From positions 1 through 64,000 of the forward strand of contig SYJV01000299.1 of assembly GCA_005798335.1 (NCBI GenBank): 64,000 nt of DNA, given 5' to 3'. Under the pieces are notes generated by a model that was given only the letters and a program-made list of their open reading frames with translations, was not told the DNA's origin and did not search any database. Below, piece by piece: positions 37,430 through 45,181 of this stretch. Numbering within the stretch: position 1 is the stretch's first letter; every line of letters begins with the position of its first letter. The position numbers and the translations under genes were made by a program. Source of the stretch: Planctomycetaceae bacterium. Lineage in GTDB: Bacteria; Planctomycetota; Planctomycetia; Pirellulales; Pirellulaceae.

Positions 37430-38178
37430 TAAGGGCACTCCTGGCATGTCAGATCGGCGTGCGGTAGTCGATAGCCCTTCTCTAGTGCAGCAAGCACGCT
37501 GCGATCGATGCATTCGTTGTAATACTTCAAGCGAATTTCAGCTTGATCGAGTGTACCGCCAAAGGACCGATTCAAGTCGAGGTAAATGAGCGGTACCGGC
37601 ACCTCAATGATACTCAGCCCCAACGCGGCTGCCTGGACCCACAACTCCAATGGCATCGCATATCCATCGTCTTGGATATCCAGCAGCTTCAGCGATTCGA
37701 CTCGATAAGCTTTGAAACCGCAAAAGGCGTCGGTCAGATTCAAACCGAGTCGCTGATTCAACTGGCGCGTAACCAAGCGATTAATGAATAATCTCTGTTC
37801 CGGTGGTTGGCTATCGCCCTCGTAACTCTTCAGGTAACGACTGCCCGAAACAATATCTGCATGGCGACAGGCGGCCACAAATCGCGGAATGCGTTGCGGT
37901 TGGTGCTGACCATCGCAGTCCAGCGTTACCAGATACTCGTACTGATGTTCGATCGCGTATGCAAACGCGGATTTCAGCGCCGCACCGTAACCACGGTTCT
38001 TTTCGTGATTGACAACTTGAACAGTTGGCCATGACTTCAGTCGCGCAATCGTTCCGTCGGTCGAGCCGTCGTTGATTACTAACACATCCTGCGCGTACTT
38101 ACTTACTTCGGCTAGAACCGAATCAACGGTCGTAGCTTCATTAAAAACTGGAAGTGCGGCTAGCCATTTCCTAGACAT
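37429..38178 (-). CDS. Glycosyltransferase family 2
   Basis: This 249-aa GT-A-fold enzyme has LAALPVFNEATTVDSVL, VINDGSTDGT, the nucleotide/metal DXD-like TLDCDGQHQP, and later SGSRYLKS and DAFCGFKAYR. It resembles dolichol/polyprenyl phosphate glycosyltransferases but lacks C-terminal membrane helices, so it probably uses a lipid or protein acceptor at the inner membrane. It is followed by the 543-aa gene with a one-base overlap and preceded, after 277 bases, by a methyltransferase gene. Confidence 0.92.
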   Translation of the reverse strand: MSRKWLAALPVFNEATTVDSVLAEVSKYAQDVLVINDGSTDGTIARLKSWPTVQVVNHEKNRGYGAALKSAFAYAIEHQYEYLVTLDCDGQHQPQRIPRFVAACRHADIVSGSRYLKSYEGDSQPPEQRLFINRLVTRQLNQRLGLNLTDAFCGFKAYRVESLKLLDIQDDGYAMPLELWVQAAALGLSIIEVPVPLIYLDLNRSFGGTLDQAEIRLKYYNECIDRSVLAALEKGYRLPHADLTCQECP

Positions 38179-38455
38179 GTTTCGGTCCTTTCGATTGCAA
38201 ACGCAAACTCTTCACTCTCCGAGCAAAACCTATCGCTTCAGACTAGCTGCTTACCATCTCGTAGCGGAATCTGTCAAGGATTTCGTCGTTCGATCGAAAC
38301 TCTTGACCAGTTCCGCCACTGTTTCCGAATCAAGTCCGAGCCATACGCGTAAGCGTATAAGCAGCAATTTCGTCAGCCCAGAGTATGTCTCTGACATCTG
38401 CATTCTAGGCAATCGAAATTGTCCGTCAACGAAAGTTGATTACCAAGCAGGAATA

Positions 38456-39181
38456 TTAGTTGGGGCGTGTCGCGAATACGACATACTGCGCACCTAAAGG
38501 AACGCGCCGCAACCGGGGCTCGAACAGCCGCAGCCACGCGAGAAATCGTGGAAAAAAGAAGTGATGTTCAATACACCGCACCATTAATTGTGCGTTGGAA
38601 AGGCGCGCAAAAGTTTCGTTTTGGGTTAAAACAATCGCGTCCCGATCAAAGGGAATGCGCCTCATAACCCAACGTGTCCCGATATTCCACGGATTATTCT
38701 CCCACAGGGCAAAACCACCGCCAGGACGAATCAGATCGCAAACTCTGGCCAAAACAGTCGTTCGTTGTTCGGGAGCAATGTGGTGGAATACACCGTTGCA
38801 ATATACCAAATCAATCGACTTGGAAGCTATTCCCGCCAAATCCTCAACCCAGCGAAATCTGTCATCGGTATGCGCAGATTGGGCTGCTGCCAATGCACTT
38901 GTGGCGATATCGCTGCCGTAAATGATCGCTCGAGGAAAATCCTTGGCCAAGAATTCCGCTGCCGTGCCAACGCCACATCCAAAATCAAGCACACTGTTGA
39001 TCGGCATACTCCAACGCTCGGCCAGCCTCGCGGTTGCGGATATTCGCGAGCGTGCGAAGTAATCGGGCGTTTCACCACTTAGGCCCACTCCTTGCACCAA
39101 CTGTCGATGATAGTCCCTCGCATTCTTCCCGAACAGTTCGTTGCTGGACGTCACCGTGGCGATGGATTCGCTGATTTGCAT
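38456..39181 (-). CDS. Class I SAM-dependent methyltransferase
   Basis: This 241-aa protein has motif I VLDFGCGVGTAAEFLA, motif II IIYGSDIATSALAAAQ and motif IV LVYCNGVFHHI, with RPGGGFALWENNPWN following. The C-terminal FFFPRFLAWLRLFEPRLRRVPLG is typical of small-molecule or lipid methyltransferases in this phylum. The substrate is unknown. It could be co-transcribed with the downstream GT2, but 277 bases intervene. Confidence 0.88.
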   Translation of the reverse strand: MQISESIATVTSSNELFGKNARDYHRQLVQGVGLSGETPDYFARSRISATARLAERWSMPINSVLDFGCGVGTAAEFLAKDFPRAIIYGSDIATSALAAAQSAHTDDRFRWVEDLAGIASKSIDLVYCNGVFHHIAPEQRTTVLARVCDLIRPGGGFALWENNPWNIGTRWVMRRIPFDRDAIVLTQNETFARLSNAQLMVRCIEHHFFFPRFLAWLRLFEPRLRRVPLGAQYVVFATRPN

Positions 39182-39570
39182 GATAGTACCGATAATTCCG
39201 GCGAAAGAACTCGATCGTCTGCTTGAGTGCGGAATGTATCAAGCTGGCCAGCTTTGATAGCTGGATAGCCGATTCATCTGTAACCGTGCCACTGAAAATC
39301 GCAAATGCAAGTCTTCCGCGATGGAAATGTCCAGCAATTTTTTTACCGGTGCCGATCTGTCTACACTCCTTGGCACAATTCGTGGAACCGCAAATGGTGT
39401 CGCGTGTTGCATCCGAAATCAACCAATTCGACGTGGTGAGCGTTGTTACCATGCCAGCGAAAACAAATGCGCCACGGATCGTTAATACGAATGCTGTATT
39501 GGCCATGGCAGCTTAGTTGGACAGCGCCATTTTGTGTGCAAGGCATGGCTTTTGGCCCTAGCCATTTCGT
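39182..39570. other. Intergenic stretch with no convincing gene
   Basis: The gap lies between the minus-strand methyltransferase and the palindrome in front of the ABC-like gene. Antisense frames at 39223-39516 (plus) and 39072-39506 (minus) are open but mutually overlapping, without recognised motifs; the second also overlaps the methyltransferase. It is probably a divergent promoter region. Confidence 0.5.
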
Positions 39571-39671
39571 CGTTTACCCCGCTGCCGCTAGGCGAGGATT
39601 GGGTTGAGCTTGGCTTTGCAATAAGTTCGAAATCTCAACCCAATCCTCGCCTAGCGGCTGCGGGTTAAATG
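39571..39671. repeat. Palindromic repeat overlapping the ABC-like ORF start
   Basis: The arms 39571-39608 and 39634-39671 are 38 bases each, 35 matched as inverted copies (24 without mismatch, CCGCTAGGCGAGGATTGGGTTGAG), around a 25-base centre. The right arm includes the ATG 39669-39671 of the next ORF. This family differs in sequence from the 12.7-kb and 27.2-kb repeats. Confidence 0.85.
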
Positions 39672-41624
39672 ATTTCGCTGCAACGACTTGTTCTTTCCAA
39701 TGCAAATGAAAGTGGCGCTGTCCATTTAGGTAGCATGCTGGGAACTTCGCAAGTTAGAATGCAGTTTTCAGTAGAATTTATCTTTCATGAGCGGAATGGG
39801 CGATTGAGTACACGCAACTTCAGAGAACTTCTGGCCAGCGCGAAAATTGCGCGGCGATTGAATACTGCTCGATTTTTGGGTGGATTGGCAGCGATTCACG
39901 TGCCGCTGATTTTCATTCTCTGCGGATACGTAACCGACGCGTTGGCAACACCCAATGGATCGACGTCTGTTATCTTTGGCAGGTGGTTGCCAAATTTTCG
40001 GCGCTGGCTGCCGGAAGAAATGAGTTTATTGGCGCAAGTTTCCACACTGCTCGCCTTGGGCCTGGTGCTGCTGTTTATTCAGTCGTGGTGCTTGCTGGCT
40101 TTCTATCGGCAAATTCAAGGAGTAGCAGTCGAATTCGAAACCAAATTAATTCAGCGATTGCGCGATCATGCGAGAAAGCTGGCGATTGTACGCGGGTTGT
40201 CGGGGCAAGAATTGGCGCTTGGAGATGCGTTGGAATATCACTTGCCGCGCGTGCGCAATAGTCTCAGTCGTTGGTGGCGGGCGTATCCGCGCCATCTGGT
40301 ACAGCTCGTTGGTTGTGGCATTGTGGCGTTTCTGGTCCAGCCGATGCTAATGTTGTTGACTTCGGTTGCTGCAAGCCTGGTGATAGTCGTCTATCGATGG
40401 TTAGATCGCCGTCGCAGAACGATGTTGCCGGTCGTACGCGAACGAGCGGCGCAGCGGCGAGCGACGATTCAATCGATCTGTATTCGCGGTCCGTTGCTGG
40501 AGACAGTACACCAGGCGAGCGACATCAGCGAGCGATTCGAGCAAGAGCTCAGTGGATACCGCGTCGATGCAGAACGCTCGCTGGCTAGCTCTGCCTGGAA
40601 GACACCGCTGGTCGTATTCTTGTCTGGCTCGCTGGCCTGTCTTTTTATTTTTATCGTCGCCATTCACATTTTGCGTCCGGAGGCAGGATTGTCGTTGGCG
40701 GGGACAGTGACATTCTTGTTGTGCAGCGTGGGAGCGGCGGCGAGCATTGTACGGTGGGAGCGCAGTCTCCGCGAACTAAAAAGCGTTCAGACGGCCGCCG
40801 ACGATATTCGCAGGTTGCTGGCGATTTCCGCAGATGTACTGCCGGCGTCGGAATCGCGCGGATTGACTCGGATTGACCAACACATCGAATTGGATCACGT
40901 TACCATGCGCGACAGCGAAGGCAGGAAGCTGTTGGAAGACGTTTCTGTGGTATTTGTGCCCCGTCGACTGATAGGCATTATTTCCAGCCAGCGATTGCAA
41001 GCCAGCGCGCTGGCCGAGATGTTGATGGGGTTTGGGCGGCCAATCAGCGGCCGGATGTTGCTGGACGATACTCTGATATCGGACATCGATCTTAAGTCGA
41101 TGACTCCATGGGCGACCTGGGTTTCTGCGACAGGGCCATTGGTAACCGCGTCGATCGAAGCGAATCTGCAATACGATGGAAAGCAACTTGACCGCGACAA
41201 GATTATCGACGCACTCAGGGAGGCGCGCGTTCTGGATTCAGTCGAACGCTTGCCCAACGGACTGGCAACCTTAGTTTCCGACGGCGACGATCGTTTGATT
41301 CTCGACGCGCCCTTTCGACTGGGTATCGCTCGCGCGGCGCTACTGGACCGTTCACTCGTTGTGTTGGACGAGCCCAACTCGCGCGTGGATATAAAAGTTG
41401 AACAAGAAACCACGGACGCGATGCGCAGTCTGCTGACTCGACCGATGATTACCGTGGTGCTCCCGCAGCGATTGACGACGCTGCGCCAGTGCGAAACAAT
41501 TGTCTTGCTGCACGAGCATAAAGTTGCCGACATCGGAACACACGCGGAACTGTTGCAGCGCAGCGAGCTCTATCGACATATCAACTATGTAAGGTTTAGC
41601 TCGTTGCGTCATGTGACGGTTTAG
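39669..41624 (+). CDS. ABC exporter-like protein with degenerate nucleotide-binding domain
   Basis: This 651-aa protein has about five or six membrane helices (residues about 70-380) followed by an ABC ATPase-like domain (about 395-640). The Walker A position reads IISSQRLQASALAEML, without GxxGxGKS/T; the Q-loop and the LSGGQ signature are also lost, and the switch His position reads VLPQRLTTL. Only Walker B with the adjacent Glu, SLVVLDEPNS, and the D-loop-like SRVD remain. It is therefore probably unable to hydrolyse ATP alone; it may be a regulatory half-transporter or a decaying gene. The annotated ATG lies in a repeat arm, and a later start is possible. The C-terminus overlaps the convergent uvrA end by 29 bases. 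Confidence 0.75.
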   Translation: MISLQRLVLSNANESGAVHLGSMLGTSQVRMQFSVEFIFHERNGRLSTRNFRELLASAKIARRLNTARFLGGLAAIHVPLIFILCGYVTDALATPNGSTSVIFGRWLPNFRRWLPEEMSLLAQVSTLLALGLVLLFIQSWCLLAFYRQIQGVAVEFETKLIQRLRDHARKLAIVRGLSGQELALGDALEYHLPRVRNSLSRWWRAYPRHLVQLVGCGIVAFLVQPMLMLLTSVAASLVIVVYRWLDRRRRTMLPVVRERAAQRRATIQSICIRGPLLETVHQASDISERFEQELSGYRVDAERSLASSAWKTPLVVFLSGSLACLFIFIVAIHILRPEAGLSLAGTVTFLLCSVGAAASIVRWERSLRELKSVQTAADDIRRLLAISADVLPASESRGLTRIDQHIELDHVTMRDSEGRKLLEDVSVVFVPRRLIGIISSQRLQASALAEMLMGFGRPISGRMLLDDTLISDIDLKSMTPWATWVSATGPLVTASIEANLQYDGKQLDRDKIIDALREARVLDSVERLPNGLATLVSDGDDRLILDAPFRLGIARAALLDRSLVVLDEPNSRVDIKVEQETTDAMRSLLTRPMITVVLPQRLTTLRQCETIVLLHEHKVADIGTHAELLQRSELYRHINYVRFSSLRHVTV

Positions 41625-44262
41625 GCAAGGCATGTAAGTGTGCGAGGTAATGGCCGGTTACACTTTGTGAACATCGAGCAATTTCTTCCGGTGGGCCTTC
41701 CGCCACGATTTGGCCCCCTTGCGCTCCACCCAGCGGACCGAGGTCCACTAGCCAATCGCAAGCTGACAATACATCGAGATTGTGTTCGATAACTATCACG
41801 GTATTGCCGGCTTCGACCAATCTATCCAGGACATCTAGCAACCGGCGTATGTCGTCGAAATGGAGGCCCGTCGTCGGTTCGTCGAGAAAGTACAATGTCC
41901 GACCAGTTTCGGAGCGAGCCAATTCGGTGGCTAGTTTTATTCGCTGCGCTTCGCCACCACTGAGCGTAGTCGAACTTTGCCCGAGAGCGAGGTAACCTAG
42001 TCCAACGCGATTGAGGCTGTCCAGAAATCGGTGTATCTTACTAAAGTTGGCAAAAAATTCGGCGGCCTCATCGACGCACATGTCGAGAACGTCTGCGATA
42101 GATTTTTCGCGGTAGCGGACCTGCAGCGTTTGGCGGTTGAATCGCTTGCCCTTACACGCTGAACAAATTGCGAATAGGTCTGGCAAGAAATTCATCTCGA
42201 TCTTTTCGAAGCCTTGTCCTTGGCACTGCGGGCATCTGCCACTGGCGGCATTGAAGCTAAATCGACTGGCCGTGAATCCTCGTTGTTTGGACTCGCGAGT
42301 ATTGGCAAACACTTCACGAACCAAGTCAAACAAGCCGCAGTAAGTGGCCGGAGTGCTGCGTGGCGAACGGCCGATTGGATCTTGAGTGATCTGAATAAGT
42401 TTATCGATATGGTCGATGCCAGAAATTTTTCGGAACGGTCCAGGTCGGGCAGAACTGAGACCTAAACTACTGGCGATGGCAGGCGCCAGGGTCTCAACCA
42501 CTAAGGAACTCTTGCCGCTACCGCTGACGCCCGAGATGCCGACTAAGCATCCCAGTGGGATCCTTACCGAAACGTTTTGAAGATTATGCAGTTTTGCTCC
42601 TTCCAGCTTGATCCATGGTCGGTCTTGCGAAGTCCTGCGCTGGCGATTCGTCCAAACAGATTTCTCACCGCGGAGATATTGCGCTGTAAGTGAGTTTCGA
42701 TTCTCGCAAACCGTCGCGACATTTCCAACCGCGACAATCTGGCCACCGCGATTGCCAGCGCCTGGTCCGATGTCGACCAAGAGATCTGCGGCTCGCATCA
42801 TTGCTTCGTCGTGTTCGACAACAATGACGGTGTTCCCTTGGCGTTGCAGGTCGCGCAGAGATTCGATCAAGCGATCGTTGTCCGATTGATGCAACCCAAT
42901 CGACGGCTCGTCCAGTACGTAGCATACGCCGACTAAACCACTGCCGATACAAGTTGCCAATCGAATGCGTTGCAGTTCACCGCCGCTGAGCGTGTCGGCT
43001 CCGCGATCAAGCGAAATATAGCCGACTCCCACTCGATTCAAGAATTGTAGTCGGTTGAGAATTCCTGAGACGATAGGAGTAGCAACGGGTTGTCGAGCCA
43101 CAGGTACCGGCAACTGGGTGAACCAGTCTTGCAGTTCGCCGATGTTCATGGAACAAATCTCGGCGATATTGCGATCCGCGAGTTTTACAGATAGTGCTTC
43201 GCGCCTCAGTCGCGTACCGTTGCAAGTTGCGCATACGACGGTCGCATTATCGACTCGGACCTGTTCAGAGTCGTCGTCGCTTGCCTTTCGTCCCATACCG
43301 TCGCAATCTGGGCACGCACCATAGGGGCTATTGAAACTAAACGTACGCGGTTCAATCTCTTCATAGCTGATGCCGCAATCGGCACAGGCAAAGCGGGTAC
43401 TAAACAGCCGCTCAGTCCAAGGGGAACTCTCAACTTCGTTACCACTGGCGACCAATTGTAAACTGGTCGATACCAACCCGTCAGCCAGTTTGAGGGCCAA
43501 ATTGACCGAATCGGCCAAGCGTCCGCTGGCCCCTTCACGTACAATCAGCTTGTCGACAATGGCTTCGATGGAGTTCTTGCGTCTCAAGTCCAAATGTGGT
43601 ACCGACTCCAAATCAAACGTCTCGCCGTTTACTCGCGCACGCAGTAGACCAGCGCGTCGAATTTCGTCCAAGACTTCCCGATGTTGTCCTCGGCGACCGC
43701 GAACCATGGGAGCCATGACGATCACTTTCGTGCCCAGTGGGAGGCTGTTAAGTTCGGCGAGAATTTGGTCAGCAGACTGCTGCAAGATTGGTGAACCGCA
43801 CTCGTAACAATACGGCGAGGCCACGCGAGCCATCAACAAACGCAGGTAATCGTAAACCTCCGTAATGGTGGCCACCGTACTTCGCGGATTGGCGGTTCCG
43901 ACACGCTGTTCGATGCACAACGTTGGTTGCAGGCCATCGATGGAATCGAAATCGGGTCGCTGAATTTGGTCAATGAATTGTCGCGCGTACACCGACAGAC
44001 TATCGATATATTGCCGCTGGCCCTCGGCGTACAGGGTATCAAAGGCCAATGAACTCTTACCACTGCCACTGACTCCAGTGATGACAATCAATTGCTGATG
44101 TGGTAAATCGAGGTCAACGTTTTTCAGGTTGTGTGTACGCGCACCCCGAATACGAATGACCGGAGACCAAGTGTCAACTTGCTGCTTGTGAACTACTTTG
44201 GTGGAAGCCGTTGGTGGACTATCGGCTTGAGATCGAGAAGGGCTCAAGAGTGGGCTCCCCAT
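41596..44262 (-). CDS. uvrA: Excinuclease ABC subunit A
   Basis: This 888-aa nucleotide-excision-repair damage sensor has two ABC ATPase halves: Walker A GVSGSGKSSLAFDT and GVSGSGKSSLVVET, signatures LSGGELQRIRLA and LSGGEAQRIKLA, and Walker B VLDEPS/FLDEPTTG. Zinc-binding pairs are visible in CADCG...CPDCDGMG and CPQCQGQG...CSACKGKR. The UvrB-binding region (residues about 130-250) is present, so this is the classical form rather than UvrA2, though somewhat shorter than E. coli's 940 aa. ATG 44262 starts 19 bases inside the mtfA frame; a longer frame begins with TTG at 44274. Confidence 0.95.
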   Translation of the reverse strand: MGSPLLSPSRSQADSPPTASTKVVHKQQVDTWSPVIRIRGARTHNLKNVDLDLPHQQLIVITGVSGSGKSSLAFDTLYAEGQRQYIDSLSVYARQFIDQIQRPDFDSIDGLQPTLCIEQRVGTANPRSTVATITEVYDYLRLLMARVASPYCYECGSPILQQSADQILAELNSLPLGTKVIVMAPMVRGRRGQHREVLDEIRRAGLLRARVNGETFDLESVPHLDLRRKNSIEAIVDKLIVREGASGRLADSVNLALKLADGLVSTSLQLVASGNEVESSPWTERLFSTRFACADCGISYEEIEPRTFSFNSPYGACPDCDGMGRKASDDDSEQVRVDNATVVCATCNGTRLRREALSVKLADRNIAEICSMNIGELQDWFTQLPVPVARQPVATPIVSGILNRLQFLNRVGVGYISLDRGADTLSGGELQRIRLATCIGSGLVGVCYVLDEPSIGLHQSDNDRLIESLRDLQRQGNTVIVVEHDEAMMRAADLLVDIGPGAGNRGGQIVAVGNVATVCENRNSLTAQYLRGEKSVWTNRQRRTSQDRPWIKLEGAKLHNLQNVSVRIPLGCLVGISGVSGSGKSSLVVETLAPAIASSLGLSSARPGPFRKISGIDHIDKLIQITQDPIGRSPRSTPATYCGLFDLVREVFANTRESKQRGFTASRFSFNAASGRCPQCQGQGFEKIEMNFLPDLFAICSACKGKRFNRQTLQVRYREKSIADVLDMCVDEAAEFFANFSKIHRFLDSLNRVGLGYLALGQSSTTLSGGEAQRIKLATELARSETGRTLYFLDEPTTGLHFDDIRRLLDVLDRLVEAGNTVIVIEHNLDVLSACDWLVDLGPLGGAQGGQIVAEGPPEEIARCSQSVTGHYLAHLHALPKPSHDATS

Positions 44263-45035
44263 GGACTCTGCCAAAGATGAGTCTCCAATCGAAACAGGTT
44301 CGCGAGCTCTTGGTAAAAAATCGGGTATTCATCCATCAGTTGCGAGCCGGCCTCGAAAAACGCTTCGCAACCGACCGCAAACAATTCTGACGGGCTTGAG
44401 CAGCCGTAGCAATCTAGAATCGTGTACCGAGAATCGCGACACGCATGGCGAAGTTGATCGAGAGTCTCTTGCAGTACCGATTGCCAGCGGTCGATATGCC
44501 TTCGGTCTGGCAGTGGCGGTATGCCATCTGCGGATTCTCCGTTGAGCATATCCAGTTGGTGCGCGAACTCGTGAATGACCAGGTTATGCGGTTTTCCTCG
44601 GGAGGGCTCGAGCACGTCCGACCACGACACGATCACTGGTCCGCCATACCAGGCTTCACCTTCGAGTGCTTGTTCGGCCTCCAAGTGCACGCCGGAGCCG
44701 ATGGCAACTTTGCGCGGTGCGACGAAAGCATTGGGATAAATGAGAATCGATTGAACGTGGTCGAAATAGAACGGCTGGTCCCATCCCAAGACCATCAAGC
44801 CTACTTGTGCCGCGACGGCCAATTTCATGTCGTCGTTCAGGCGCAAACCACCGCAACCTTCCCAGTTCTTGCGCGCGGTAAAGTTTACGACCCACTGTTC
44901 GAGACGATCGCGCTGCTGGTTGGACAGTGAATTCCAGGGACCAACGAGCTGAGCCATCACCGTGCCGGCAAGATGAGCAAGCCGCTTGTGCGATGAACTA
45001 CTGCCGAGTCCCAACAGATTTTTCCAGAATCCCAA
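44244..45035 (-). CDS. mtfA: M90 family zinc metallopeptidase (MtfA-like)
   Basis: In this 263-aa protein the zinc motif HEFAH lies near residues 152-156 in NLVIHEFAHQLDMLNG, with the family sequence WGGPVIVSWSDV-like stretch YGGPVIVSWSDVLEPS before it and ELFAVGCEAFFE as third ligand region. In enterobacteria MtfA controls glucose uptake by binding Mlc; that partner is not visible here, so function in planctomycetes is open. It runs into uvrA with a 19-base overlap. Start ATG 45035. Confidence 0.88.
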   Translation of the reverse strand: MGFWKNLLGLGSSSSHKRLAHLAGTVMAQLVGPWNSLSNQQRDRLEQWVVNFTARKNWEGCGGLRLNDDMKLAVAAQVGLMVLGWDQPFYFDHVQSILIYPNAFVAPRKVAIGSGVHLEAEQALEGEAWYGGPVIVSWSDVLEPSRGKPHNLVIHEFAHQLDMLNGESADGIPPLPDRRHIDRWQSVLQETLDQLRHACRDSRYTILDCYGCSSPSELFAVGCEAFFEAGSQLMDEYPIFYQELANLFRLETHLWQSPWGAHS

Positions 45036-45181
45036 TTTCGCGCTCGTGTTTCCAATTCACTCTAATTCGGTTCTCCGGGCGAAAGCTCCTATGTTATCAG
45101 CTTGCCAGAAAGTTCGAAGTAGTCGTATTGGACACTGGAATGGATCAACTTCAAAGACAGGCGATGCGTGAGTCCCTGAGG

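Noticed and set aside
39072-39506. 144-codon minus-strand frame upstream of the methyltransferase
   Set aside because: Overlaps the methyltransferase start by 110 bases and its reading is not family-like.
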